Part shown: one piece after another, positions 37,540 to 49,800 of the stretch
Layout: each line of letters begins with the position of its first letter
How positions within the stretch are numbered: the stretch's first letter is position 1
Assembly: GCA_028023455.1 (NCBI GenBank)
Contig: JAQFVV010006203.1
Coordinates: 14,484,348 to 14,548,347, forward strand
From: Epiperipatus broadwayi
Lineage: Eukaryota > Onychophora > Udeonychophora > Euonychophora > Peripatidae
DNA length: 64,000 nucleotides
Direction: 5' to 3'
Position numbers and translations under genes: made by a program
The notes under the pieces: model-generated
Told to the model about the DNA's origin: nothing
The model's database searches: none
What the model saw: the letters and a program-made list of their open reading frames with translations, nothing else

Positions 37540-37635
37540 AGTGACAGTACTGGCAAGGGAATCAAAGCAGTGACTTTCTGAATATTGAATTTAAGGTAAT
37601 GTTCTAACCGACTATATTATTCTGTCAAAGGTAAT
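37540..37635 (-). repeat. Possible tRNA-derived SINE fragment
   Basis: The minus strand reads TAGTCGGTTAGAACATTACC followed by AATATTCAGAAAGTCACTGC and TTTGATTCCC. This has the spacing of a tRNA D arm, anticodon arm and B box, as in many invertebrate SINEs, but the arms pair poorly. No A tail or duplication was identified. Confidence 0.35.
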
Positions 37636-37888
37636 AATCAATAGAAATTTTACACACTTGTCTATGATAATTCTCCTGATTTCTTCATTTTATCTTAAGA
37701 GCAAAGATAATAAGTGGTTTTCAAACCTTATGAATTATTATACTAGATTGATATATTTGCTATTGTCAAAAACACATAATTAGAAAGAATAAATATATTG
37801 AAAGTAGCAGTCCTTAAATGTCTCAAGAGACATGTTTGATTATGAAGAAAAAAGATATTAAACAGAGAAGAAAGGTACTCATCTTATA

Positions 37889-39035
37889 GCTAAAGACGCC
37901 GTTCTATGGCACGGTTTTCGTGCTAAATCACATAAAAATGCTGTTTCCACGGCCGACACGTTTTCTATAATACAACTTTTTTGTTGTGCTACAGAATGCA
38001 GCCCACTATGTCACGTCGCAGTACAGCATGTATGTCGCTAAGCAGCAATTACATTTTCCGAATTCGCACAGTTTATAAAATAATTATGGCTTGATGAGAG
38101 AGTTTGTATTTGAATTGTATTGAAATGTTTTCATTGGATTTTTTTTTATTTTAAACTATTGAAATGTTCAGATTTTTTAAAACAATAATTATAAGACTTT
38201 TTACAATGTACTGTATTGAACTTTTATTTGGGTAAATGTTAAATATCTATGTTTTTATTGAGTTGCAATTAGGTAATGTGTCAAATAACGTACTGTTAGT
38301 AACATTCCACGAGACAAAGAAGATTCTACCGTCTGTATATTTTTGAAGTAAAAAAGAGCGTTACGAAAAAAATATCCAGTAAGAAAAGTCCAAAAATCCA
38401 GTTTTTTTTGTAAATTTAATAAAAAGAAAATATTATAAACATGTTTAATAAGTAAAGAAGACATTTGTATGTGTTTGTTGTTGTTTAAAAAAGTTTGAGT
38501 TTCTTTCTTCTGTCCGAGTATGCTTACGATTTTGAATTTTTTATTTTAGCATTACAAACAAACAGAACACTAACCCTAAAACTAACCCTAAAACTAGCCT
38601 TAAAAACTAACCCTAAAACTAACCCTAAACCTAACCCTAAAACTAACCCTAAACCTAACCCTAAAACTAACTGTAACAACTTTTACTTTTATTACGATTA
38701 TTATTTTTTAGTTAAACAACAACAAAAAAAGTCATAACACAAGTAAAAAAATATCCGATAGAAAATTGATAAAAAAAAGCCGTAACACAATTTAAAAAGT
38801 ATTCGATATAAAAAACACGAATCAAATTGTAATTTGTTGATTTTATTTTACATTTATTATTATCATTTAAATTGTATACATTAATAAAAAATAATATTTA
38901 AAAAAGACGATTTTGTTTTGTTTTTATTTTCGCATTACAAAAAAGCACAGAAAAATTATTGAAATCAACGGCCCGTGAATGCTCATATTTTATAGTTTTA
39001 GCGTGAAAACGGCACCATCCAACGGCATCTTTAGC
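37889..39035. mobile_element. 1.15 kb TIR transposon carrying a telomere-like array
   Basis: The ends are inverted: left GCTAAAGACGCCGTT then GGCACGGTTTTCGTGCTAAA; complement of the right GCTAAAGATGCCGTT then GGTGCCGTTTTCACGCTAAA. The inverted repeat is about 40 bp with several mismatches and both sides are flanked by TATA, so the target duplication is TA or TATA. Its ends are richer in CpG than the surroundings. Inside, at 38568-38672, is a 12-bp minisatellite resembling telomere repeats. No transposase frame is visible, so it is non-autonomous. Superfamily unknown. Confidence 0.7.
38568..38672. repeat. Telomere-like 12-bp minisatellite
   Basis: About eight tandem units of CTAACCCTAAA(A/C), with one unit carrying GCCTT and an extra A. 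On the minus strand this is GGGTTAG plus TTTTA or GTTTA, mixing TTAGGG-like and TTTAGGG-like words in alternation. Being regular with a 12-bp period and lying inside a TIR element, it is not a simple remnant of (TTAGGG)n. An 80-residue ORF over it with K-T-N-P repeats is a by-product. Confidence 0.9.
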
Positions 39036-39369
39036 TATAATACAAGCACCTATATGTTCTTCCCACATTCACATGTTATTTCACAGATGCAGCTCTTGAT
39101 TTTTAGCACTTCAAGTTTAGGTTTTGTAAAGGTTCGGATTCCCAATAGTATGCTATGGCTTTGGAAAGCTACTCTGATGTTATACTGACTGCAGATTTTG
39201 TTTAGACTGTCATGGATATACTGCAGTACTTATAATTATTTTTCTTTTGATGTTACTTATTATTTAAGTAAGAAAAAATTAAGTAATTCTAAAAGTATAG
39301 CTTTATTTTAAAAAATTATAAATATTAATATTGAGATACAAATATAATGTATATAATTAACCTGGATGT
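39036..39369. other. No recognisable gene
   Basis: Ordinary AT-rich sequence between the TIR element and the next family C copy. Confidence 0.4.
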
Positions 39370-39690
39370 AATTAAAGGAGATTTGAACCTAGACTTTCAA
39401 GCTCCTACAATCATCCATTCTATCCAATATAACCAATACACATACCCACATACATGTGAAAAAGATAAATAATCTCCAGTATACATATTTCATGCTGAAC
39501 CAGCAATCATCAGTTGGTCTAGATCATCAGCTCATATATATATAACCAGTGTTAGGTTTATATTAAGATAGAAAATCTATACACTTTAATGGACAGGCTT
39601 TAATACTTTCCACTCTCCAGCTCTTCAGACATTCATATCACTGAAAATCTAATGATGGAATGCTCAAAGCCCTTGATGGTATCAATATTA
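39370..39690. repeat. Family C, single arm and part of centre
   Basis: AAAGGAGATTTGAACCTAGA, ATATAACCAATACACATACC, CATGCTGAACCAGCAATCAT, AGTTGGTCTAGATCATCAGC, GTTTATATTAAGATAGAAAA, TTTAATGGACAGGCTTTAAT and AATCTAATGATGGAATGCTC in the order seen at 19031-19320. It is cut before the second arm. Confidence 0.65.
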
Positions 39691-40359
39691 GTGTAGGCTA
39701 TTCTCATATATTGATTAAGGGTATTTTATCTAATAGAAATTATAATTAATTTTAAAATGTTAATATATGATTTTATTTCTTTGCATTTTAACTCATCTTT
39801 TTATAAGGTTTTTTAAAAAGGGAATCATAATATTTTTGGTAATAAGGAAATAATATGGATGAAGAGTATTACTCTAAATAATTTATTGAATAACACACAA
39901 GAAAAAATTGATAGCAATATCACTATTAGAATTGTTTGTATTATTAATATACAGGCCAAAATAGTTTAAATTTAAAGGAAAGAATAAACATTTGTAAAAG
40001 TAGAGCAAAAAATAAATATCTTAGCTCTGCATTACACATTCAAGAAAAAACATATAAGCCATTAGATTATGTTTGTCTTCTTTTAAAAAAATGAAAAGAA
40101 AAATTAAAGAATCTCTTTTAATAAAGATTTATAATTCTGAAAATTATTAATTTATTTGAAAGTTCTTTTGATATTAAAGATAATTGGAAATAAGTTGAAA
40201 TTGTTATAAGATAATACAGAAAGGTAATAGTACTATGTATTTATTTTGTTTCTTTGCTGTTGAGAAATCTGTCTTGGCAAGGAAACCATTAGTAATGAAT
40301 TTTTTAATTTGATTTATGCAAATGTTTGGTGATTTATTGTACTTGGGTAATATATATAT
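39691..40359. other. No recognisable gene
   Basis: AT-rich, with a TA microsatellite at 40350-40364. Nothing recognised. Confidence 0.4.
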
Positions 40360-41640
40360 ATATATCATTCGTCACCATTTTTTTAATACAGATTATCAGT
40401 CTATTACAGGATGAAAGTCTCTTTAAATTTAATTCATAACTTCTCAATTTAATTCAACAAATATTCTTATTTTGTCCATTCACTTCTCATATATAAACTT
40501 ATTCAGGTCTTTTATAATCTCTTGACATTTATTTCATGTTTTTGCATCTATTCTAGAAACATGTCTACTTCAAATGCATTTCAGTCTCTTAAGTTTTTCA
40601 GTGATATCTGTAATGTATGTTTACTTTCTCACACATATGTTTCTCATTTGATACTTTTTTGTTACTATCTTTCATGTTTTGTGTTATCTGAAGTCTCCGT
40701 CATATTTTATTATATATCCAAATTTAATATCTATAAGAAAGCACTGATAAAAATATATTTATTTGAAAACATTCTTTTCCATTACATAAGTGTATTTCTT
40801 TTGAATATTAGATTACTTCTACTAAGAACATTCCATTCAAATTTAATTTTGTAATTAATTTCATAAATTGTTTACACTTGCATTAATAGTCTATACAAGT
40901 AATTACAGTTATTAACTTCTTATTCAATACTATCAATATTCATTTTTTTTTCTTTTTTTTAGTCCTTCTTTATTTTTATTTGAAACTCTTGCAAATCATC
41001 ATTTCTAACAACAACTATCTCATTTTCAAAATCTAGATAACTCAAATAATTTCTATCTATTTCTATTTCTTTAGTTTTATATTTTATTACTGAAAATGAT
41101 TCTTCTAAAAGTACTATAAAAAGTTTTAGAGATTGAATTATTCATCACTACATCACATGATCATCATTTCATATGTGTACACAGGCTGTTATTAACAGTA
41201 GCAAATTCTCCATACAGTAGTGCCACTAAGTGCAAGCCTTCATAATCAATGGATGCAGGAAGGTTAATTGTCATCTTCATTAATGTTAATCTTCTCAGCT
41301 TCATCAATTACTGTTCTTCGATTTTAATAAATAAACTTTAGATTTTGACACAAATCCTTATAGAATCAAATGCTTTCATATTTCTAAAAATACAGATAAC
41401 AATGTCAACTCTTATACATTGATCTTTTCTAAGATTTCTTTAAATACTTGCAGGTAATCTACTGGTCATCCCTTTAAATCCAGCTTATTCTTTTGGTTGT
41501 AATTAATTCAGCAAAGATCTTGCATAAAATTAATATATTTAATCTGTTTCTTTATTAATTAAGGAAGGTATTACAAATCATTGACACATTATTATATAAA
41601 ATAAGAATGCATTAGATGAAAATTTATAAATTAGCCTTTT
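40360..41640 (-). pseudogene. RTE-like LINE reverse transcriptase remnant
   Basis: Read on the minus strand, 41440-41380 gives C-I-F-R-N-M-K-A-F-D-S-I, the palm A motif (usually F-x-D-Y-x-K-A-F-D-S-I), and 41100-40970 gives I-D-R-N-Y-L-S-Y-L-D-F-E-N-E-I-V-V-V, matching Y-L-S-x-L-R-F-A-D-D-I-V with the two catalytic aspartates lost. Further on come W-N-V-L-S-R-S-N-L-I-F-K-R (40840), T-E-T-S, and H-V-S-R-I-D-A-K-T-x-N-K-C-Q-E-I followed by M-D-K-I, the C-terminal pattern of RTE-type elements. Frames shift and stops are frequent. A family A fragment (41138-41266) splits the RT between palm A and palm C. The 110-residue plus-strand ORF at 40522-40854 is its antisense. Confidence 0.6.
41138..41266. 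repeat. Family A foldback, left arm
   Basis: CACTACATCACATGATCATC, CACAGGCTG, CAAATTCTCCATACAGTAGT, GCCACTAAGTGCAAGCC and ATAATCAATGGATGCAGGAA. It lies inside the LINE remnant on both sides, so it arrived after that LINE. Confidence 0.65.
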
Positions 41641-44169
41641 AGGGAAGGTTATTGATGCTTAAAGATATCCAGCAAGTAGAAGCAATTAACACAACTTCCT
41701 AATATGCCCATACTTCGGATTTGAATTTGGGTCAAGTAAATCTTAAAATGTTTTTAAGACTCAAAAAGATTTAGGATTTTTAGGTGACAAAAGTACTATC
41801 AATCAATGAATCTCAAAGTAATGGTTGGTAATGGGTATATAACTATTATTAGTTATGAAAATAAATATTTCAAAATTCAAGTTGGTCAAATAAACGTTCA
41901 CATACTATAAAATATGAATAGATATGATATAACTTTCACTATTAATGGAAAAATGTATTTCTATAAGTACTAAACCCATAGTCTTTTTTATCTTAATATA
42001 GACTTGAGAGTCAATAAAGCTTTTTGAATGCCTTTAGAAAGCTTATATTATCAAGTCTTTTGATAAGTTGCTCAAATATTTTGGTATAGTTTTTGAAAAA
42101 CCATAATTGTTTTTGATTATATGTATTTATGAATTGAATTTTCTTTATACAATAATTATTCTTTGAAGTATTAGTTTCAATAAGAGGGGGTAGCAATTTT
42201 TGTTTAAAAGATGTTCTTTTAGTGGCATCTGTCAGAACTTCATTTAAATACTCGTATCCATTTTTTTCTAAGAACTTTGATAAAATTGACAGGCTATAAG
42301 ATAAAACTTAACAATATTACAATCAGTTTAGAAGTTGGTATATTGTTTATGAGTGTTGAAAAGATGATAGAAATGATTAGAAAAATACTGGAATTTTAAA
42401 AACTTAATTTTTAAAAGTGGTGACCTGGGATTTGCTTAATGATGTGAATGGCAGATTCAAGATTGGATTGGCTTCCGTAATGAATAAAAATAAAATGTCA
42501 GTTTTTTAAACAGAAATATTGTGATCAAGTGCCATTTTGAATGTTCAAACATCACTTGACCTTTCATTACTGTGATTCTCAGACATTGCTTGATCTTTTA
42601 ATCAAAGTAGAGGGTTCAAAAACTAAAGATTTATGAGTTGATTCTCAGATGAGTTTAAAAAAAAAATCGTTCTGTTGATTGAATGGAAATACTATTCTCA
42701 GTCTTTTACTTTTTACTGCTTGAATTCACTTCCATAACAGTTGATTATTACTTTATTGAATATGGTGTTTTAACAGTATAAAATACTATTGATAATAATC
42801 GTATTTCTATATAACAAAAAAATTAAATAAGTTAGTTACACAAACATTTGTGTAATTGTATCTAAGAACCTTTAGCATTTGACTTCTATTCTTAGCATTG
42901 ATCTAAATCTTACTACTGGATTATCAATATGAAACCAAAGACATTATAATTAGTAAAAACTATTATCAGAATGTGTAAATTAATATACAATACAATGTAT
43001 ATTTATATTGTGATGACCGTGAATTGATAAATGCAGGTAAATTTAGCTAGAAAAATATTAAGAAATTAGGAAATTAAGACAGCAACATGTCAGTGTCCTT
43101 TCATACATACAAAGAAATTAATAAAGATCAGGATTAAAAGAAATAAAAGATTGTTTAATTAAGCAATGGAATGTATATGTACATATATATTTTGGGAAAG
43201 ATGTAAATTGCAAAGATGGATTATATTGAAAAGTCAACCCTTAAGATTGAGAACAAAAAGGGGTGTCCTTTGTGAATGTATACAGCTTCAGTTTGTAGAG
43301 GTAAGTTAAATTATTAAATATATAGTATTAAAGATATTGGGATGTTGTAATAATAATAATTTATGGCAATTTTTAGTTAAATATATATTTAATATAAAAT
43401 AGAAATCAACCTTATTATGAATACATGTATTGCATGCTATGGTATGCATAATACTTTTAAGAACAAATTTATTGTGGAAATATTAAATAACAAAGTAGTT
43501 GTTGTTTTCAAAATGAACCAAAAGTAATTCAGATTGATTAAGAACAAACAGGAAACAATTAAAGCTGAATAGTAGATTAAATGCTTTTAATGTTTTGAAA
43601 AACATTCTAAGTAAATAACCAGATTAGCAAAAATATATATTTAAATTTTTCAAAAGCACTAGAAGAAGGTTGTGATAAAGCTATAAAAAAGCTTGGGAAG
43701 GAAAACAAGATCAGACTGCACCAGAATAGTGAACCAAACTACTGAAAAAACATTAGCAATTTGTTTTTAACAGATAAATCTCAAGATACTCTGACGAAGT
43801 AAGTAAAAAAAAACAAAAAAACAATTCTCATATTGAAACCAACTATCAGTAAGTCAATAATGCTAGTCATCAGTGCAAGCAGTACAATAATGAAGCAATA
43901 CAAAACAACCTTGGGTTCTATATTGGGCTATATATGATGCTAAGGCATACCAAAACTGTACTTATCTATGTTGTCCATTCATGTTGTATCTAGAAGAGAT
44001 GAGTTGCTTGATTCAACCCAAGTATGAAGTGAAGTGTAGTCTTTTACCTGCCATCATTGTAAAATAAGTTGATCTAATACAGAAACTATCTGCCTAGATA
44101 GAATGTAGACTCAGTGAAATAAAAAAAAAAGCTGTTGTAAAACATATAAATTCATCATAATTCAAGTAG
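41641..44169. other. No recognisable intact gene
   Basis: On the minus strand 42300-42011 reads as a broken protein-like sequence (F-L-E-K-N-G-Y-E-Y-L-N-E-V-L-T-D-A-T-K-R then L-L-P-P-L-I-E-T-N). It could be more of the neighbouring LINE or another element, but no motif fixes it. The rest is AT-rich with nothing recognised. Confidence 0.35.
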
Positions 44170-44225
44170 TTATTAAAATAGGCAAAACTCTCTATACGTA
44201 TAGTGATCATGTGATGTTTATTGAT
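44170..44225. repeat. Family A terminal fragment
   Basis: GGCAAAACTCTCTATACGTA followed by TAGTGATCATGTGATGTTTA: subterminal and terminal motifs joined after deletion. Confidence 0.5.
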
Positions 44226-44532
44226 CATTCAAGTAACCTGAAAGAAACTAACATTTATCTGTGTTCGAGATTATAATTCAAGATTTCAACCTACATCTAT
44301 GAATCAAGAAAATAGCTGCCTATTTCCAAAATATACGAGCATTCAACCTAATATTCATTTAAAATTAGGTATCTGAAAATTTGAGTTCTATAAGAAAACT
44401 TTTTCTCATTCAGTTATATAAAAAATCTTAAAAGAGTAATAGTTTTTTTTCACGATTCTTTATCTATATAAGCCTTGTTTTATATTTCTTTAAATAATAT
44501 ATAAATTTTGTAAATGTCATTCTACCCATATT

Positions 44533-44845
44533 ATAATGTGTGTGAAGAGGGGAAATTAGATTTCAGTAATTATTATTACAATTTATGATTGTTTCCTTAA
44601 AATGGAACCAGAACCATTAATTATGCAAGTTTATAAAGTGATATTTCTGAAGTATAATTCCATATTGAAGAAAGGAGGATAAAAATATTATTATTAACAT
44701 ATTCATAACGTTATCAGACTGATATCCTGTTTGTATTTTCATTTGTTTTGTAATTTGTTTATTAATTGTTATGTGCTACCTTTAGTGAATAAAGCAGTTG
44801 TTAAGTTTAAACATAGCCTGTTGTCATTAAGTCACATTATCACAT
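44533..44845. mobile_element. Candidate 313-bp insertion with 8-bp flanking repeats
   Basis: CCCATATT lies exactly on both sides (44525-44532 and 44846-44853). The left end has ATAATGTG and the right end its complement CACATTAT a few bases in. An AATAAA is present at 44789-44794. A small non-autonomous element or a solo LTR-like fragment could explain this; chance is not excluded. Confidence 0.35.
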
Positions 44846-44939
44846 CCCATATTGTTTGTTAAGATAATTATTAAATTAAGATAGTTAATACATAAAATTA
44901 CATGATTAGATTTCTATGAATTATAAATCGGTGCTAATC

Positions 44940-45020
44940 AATGAAAATTGAATAAAATAGGGGAGGGATTCGAACCTGGATCTGCAAGATAGTCCTCTAA
45001 ACAAAAAAGTGATGCTCAAG
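44940..45020 (-). repeat. tRNA-like fragment with B box
   Basis: On the minus strand GACTATCTTGCAGATCCAGG is followed by TTCGAATCCCTCCCC, a perfect Pol III B box (GGTTCGAATCC, complement at 44963-44975) behind an anticodon-arm-like stretch. The 5' half does not fold into a tRNA, so it is a SINE head or tRNA pseudogene and not a functional tRNA. Confidence 0.4.
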
Positions 45021-45589
45021 ACAAATATTGTAGGTTGAAATAAATAAAAAAATATCCATAGTAGATTAGGTCTTTTCTTAATATATATTTTATTTATTTT
45101 GGAAGGAGATGACAATCAGGAAATGGAAACAGTACTTTCAGGAGAATTTAAGTGCAGATGATTAAGAGTCGAAGAGTATTTAATTTGATCATTATCATAA
45201 GCAAGAATTCTTATTTATAATCTGCTCCATTGTAAATGTGGCCAGCTTTACAACTATCAAGATATTTAGATATAGATATTACGTATTTAAATTCGTCTAA
45301 TCAGTAGTCCCTTAATATTTTCAACCGTCCCTTCATATCATTATAATATCTATAAAGAAGTAATTTTATTTCACTTTCTGTGTGTGTAAATAATTTTAAT
45401 TTAGAAATTTATATAACAGGAGTAAAAGAAAACTTTTGTACGGCAGCTTAAAGGATAAAACTCGAATAACTCATCTTCTCCATACTTTAAACTAAAATGG
45501 CATATTAATAATAATCAAATTAAGATGATGTAATTATTAGAGACCTTTGTATATAGTATATATGTAGTAAAAGAACAAATAAACAAACG

Positions 45590-46860
45590 ATTCCAGCTGC
45601 CGTTTTTATACTTAGCCTGCGGCAACAACTTTTCTATCGCTTTTACACTTCACGCATGGAGTACTGGGACAGTATGTGCTCTGTGCTCGCTAATGTCCAA
45701 CATTTGCTTTTGCTTATGTTGCTCCTGTTCATTCTTTCTCCGGTTCTAAAACTAATTAACATCAACACAGAGAAAAGATCCGAATAATAGCTTTTGATCT
45801 TGTTCACGCCGCAACAATTCAGCTTTTCATTAAAGATAAAATCTATTAATATACAGAAACAAAAAAAAAAAGGAAGCTTGAATTTTTGCTTATTTATTAA
45901 GCTTTATTTATTTATTTTTTGATTTTTGCTTATTGTTTTGAACTATTTTATTTATTTTTTAATTTTACATTAACTTTATTTTATACGGTTCTTTTTTTTT
46001 TTGTATATACGTGAATCGAGCGTACTTCATCTAATTTGTAGTTTTAATACGGAGCATATAATAAATTATTTTACTTATTCATTATTTTTTTAATATAATA
46101 AACTTATAGTTAAACAATTAAATAATATATATTTTTAATTCTATTAATTATCAGTAAAACTTTATAGGATTATTTGAAGATAATTTAGAATTGATATGTC
46201 ACGAAAAGTTTTATTTCTCATAATTCAAATTTTTTTAGTTACTAAACTTTACCAGATTTTTTTTTTTACTAACAAATAATCAAAATTCTAATGAACAATG
46301 TTTTGGAAATAATCTATTTCAATAAATAGAAAGTTTTAATAGATGAGTAAAAGACCGGCCCATTTAACCGAACTCTATATTGTCAGTTAAACAAATGATA
46401 CTACATTAAAGTAAAAATAAACAAATAGGTTACTTTTTTGACAATTTTTTCCTACCTCCCATATATTCGCGACGATCCTTCGCGGATCCCAAACTCTTCA
46501 AATAACATCTAGGCATTTTCACTCACAATCTCAGTAAAATCTTTACGAGTACTACTGATAATTTCATAAATCTTATGGCATATTTCAACGACTTGGCGTT
46601 TAATTGAAGACGTTCTACGAACGGGCACATGCTTCCATCAAGACGCACGAGCAATAAAATAATTGCTGATTCGCCAGCCAAGCGAAACGGGAACTAGCTA
46701 GCGCGTGCCTTAAAAGAACGCTTTCACCTGCTTTAAGTAATTATTTTTTTATAAAGCATAGCTTTCTAAGGACACGTGCCGAGCATGGAGCACCTGTTAA
46801 TACAAGAACGCGGCTACGTCATACTAAATGTAATGGCATTTAATTTCTTTCAAGTGAGAG
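45590..46860. promoter_or_regulatory. CpG-richer zone, candidate promoter region
   Basis: CG dinucleotides cluster at 45593-45810 and 46465-46810, for example TCGCGACGATCCTTCGCGGA and GCCAAGCGAAACGGGAACTA, against very few in the flanks. Motifs of regulatory type include CACGTG (46774), CACCTG (46727 and 46790), TACGTCAT (46814) and minus-strand TATAAAAACG (45604-45613). None shows an open frame of note. It lies upstream of the minus-strand zinc-finger exon, about 13 kb away. Function is an inference from composition only. Confidence 0.3.
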
Positions 46861-49800
46861 CCTTATAAAAATAATAAATGTAGTGTAAAATAAAGAGAAT
46901 GGCCACATAGTGTGCTTTTTTTTTTTTGTAAGTTTAAATATTGTTTGCGTTGACGTTATAGTTGTACGGCAAACATCCTTATTTTTTTTACTAAAATTTA
47001 TCTGCTTCTTTTGATAAGAACTAGTTTACTTTTGTTGTAGTCTAACATCTTATTATCACATTTATTACATAACGATTTATTTCTGTTTCATCCCTACCCC
47101 CTCTCCAACTTCACTTATTTCAACCAATATTTTTAAATAAATTTAACTGTATTTCTCTTTTAAGAATTTTAAAACTTAGGTAATAATGTTATATCATATT
47201 AAAAATGTATTTGTAAAATTAATATTTATGTTGTTAAAAACTCTATTGTGTATACTTGCGTTCATTAAATTATTATTCTGCTCGTTTTAAAACTTATCTG
47301 CCAAAATTAATATGTATATTTTATTACTATTTTATTGGCCTTCAAACGTTTTCAAATACAGAACAAATTATTTATCCTTTCTATAAACTCTCGCTAAATT
47401 AGTAAAACTATTGGTTTATTGTACACTGAATAGTCTTCAAATTAAAGTGGAAAATAAAAAATTGAAACAATACATGATTGTGGACTAATATTTAAAAAAT
47501 ACAGCTTAGTCTCAAACTAAATCATTACTAAATGAATTGGAATGGCAAAATGAGTGATAATGAAAATTTTTATTCCTATTTTTATCTAAATTTGAATTAG
47601 GTTTAATATTAGACAATGTCTGCACATATCGTAAGAATGATTGAAAACGGGTTTCATCTTACATATAATATTAAATGATAGAAGAGTACTAAAAATATCT
47701 CATTAAAAACTTCAAATTCATCCACAAACTTAATATAATCAATAATAATCGAATACTTGCTTAGGAGATCATGTGATATTTGAATACTGGGAAGACAGGG
47801 TTGAACAGTGATCCAGGGATCATTAACTTATGATCCATAATGCTAGAATTGCACTAAAGTATGGAGCAATGAGAAAAAGATTACATGAATTGTATTTTGG
47901 ACTCTGCAGTACTTTGATATTATCTACCCTAGAAACATGATACTTCTCTAGCCAATAATGAACCATGTCAGATTCTTTGGGGAACTTACAATTTAGCTAA
48001 AAAATAGGTACATAATCATTTAACTATCATAATAAACTGCTAGTTACATAGCAGAATTTCTTCCATCCAATTTTGAAAGTCATAGATAGACAAATCACTA
48101 AAAATTAAATTATGAAATACTTTTCCCATAATAAAACTGATAACTAATACTGATTCTGTTATGAATTATGTGGCAAAATATCATTAATTATGATGATGAA
48201 GTGCCTTTTCTGTTGTTGCCAGAGGTTAGATTCTTTAGAGTATTTAACCCACTTATTTTTGTATATATATATATCATATAAAATAAGTAAAAAAAATGCA
48301 CTGTATGATAAGCAAAAGGTAAAAGATAGTACATTGGCTTGGATTAAACCTGTCACTTCCTGTGCTTAAATGTTATATGACTTTCCTAGTAACTAAATAC
48401 AATTCACATACGCACACATAAAAATATTGAAGAAGAAGATAATATTTCCAAATTCAGCCAATTGTAAATGTTGAACATTTTTCTTGTTATAGATGAAGTA
48501 TTTTTAAATACTCCAATAAACGATTGAATAATCCAAAAAATTATCAAAAATTACCAAGTTTTGTTTTTTGCTCAGTGTGTTCCTCATCTCAAATCCATTT
48601 TGTCACAACCATCCACCAGAATCCTTAAATTACCACACATATTTTAATGGGTTGGTATTTCTGCATTAAGCAACTCTCACACAAGATAGGGGCTAAAATG
48701 ATTTAAAATATGCAAGTGAGAGAATATCTTTTTTTTTTGCTAAACTTATTTTATTGTAGCATTTCGTGTTCACATTTATGAATGTATGCATGTATATTAG
48801 GTTGTTTATCTAAAAACAGTTGAAATAATTAGGCAATAGGTATTATGATCATGCAATAATATTTGATCATCACCGATGATCCAATAGTTTGTAATAGTTT
48901 GATAGTCTCTTAACATAATTCATTCTAGCATTGATAATATTTAGGCAACATCAAAATGGAAGTATTATAATTTCTTTCCACTTTTTGTTCTTTTATGCAT
49001 TGATTTATATATCTCTATATAATATCATTTATACATTTTCATTAATTACTTTTTCAATGTTATCAAACTAAAGTTTATCCCTTGATATTTTCTTACAATT
49101 TCAACTGAAGACTTCATTAGAGCTACAATATTCAAATATATATGACTATACAATTAGTGTATATTTTTTATATACATAAATATATAATTATTTGATTCAT
49201 TAGAATATTTGTAAAATCAGTATTGTAGGTTATTGTATACAAGGCGTTATATAATTATATCTATTTATGTGAGTTAAAATATGTGCTAATTGAATGGTTA
49301 TATACATTTGAATATTGAGCTCTGATTAAGACTGTTCCTCAGTTGAAACTGTGAGAAAAATCAAGAAATATATTTTTATTTCATTGCATTATAAAAAAAG
49401 TTATTAACTAAGATGTATAAATGATATTATATAGTAACATCAAAATACTTGCAATCTAATTAATTTTTTTTTTTTTACATTTTCAGCAAAAGCTTTAAAG
49501 AGATTTAAACTTATGCTAATTTCCAAAATTGAATTTACCTGTAATTAAGTAAAAAGATAAAATAACAATAAAGATTTTAAAAACAATTCAGGTCTAGAGC
49601 CGGTTATCATCTGTTTCTAAGTTTGTATACAGAGTTATAAAATTTATGCTTCATTTCTGAGGAACAGATCTAAACAATGTATATATAATCTTTAGTGCAT
49701 ATTGAGGAAACTAGGCAAGAATAAAGGACACATGTTACTAATATTACCCCCCCCCCATAACTAATTACTGATTATTGGACTTTAGATCTCTAACGTAGTT

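Noticed and set aside
38495-38737. 80-residue ORF with K-T-N-P repeats
   Set aside because: By-product of the 12-bp telomere-like minisatellite.
40522-40854. 110-residue plus-strand ORF
   Set aside because: Hydrophobic AT-rich translation of the antisense of a LINE reverse transcriptase remnant.
44940-45020. Functional tRNA gene on the minus strand
   Set aside because: Only the anticodon-arm-like and B-box parts are present; no acceptor or D arm can be formed.
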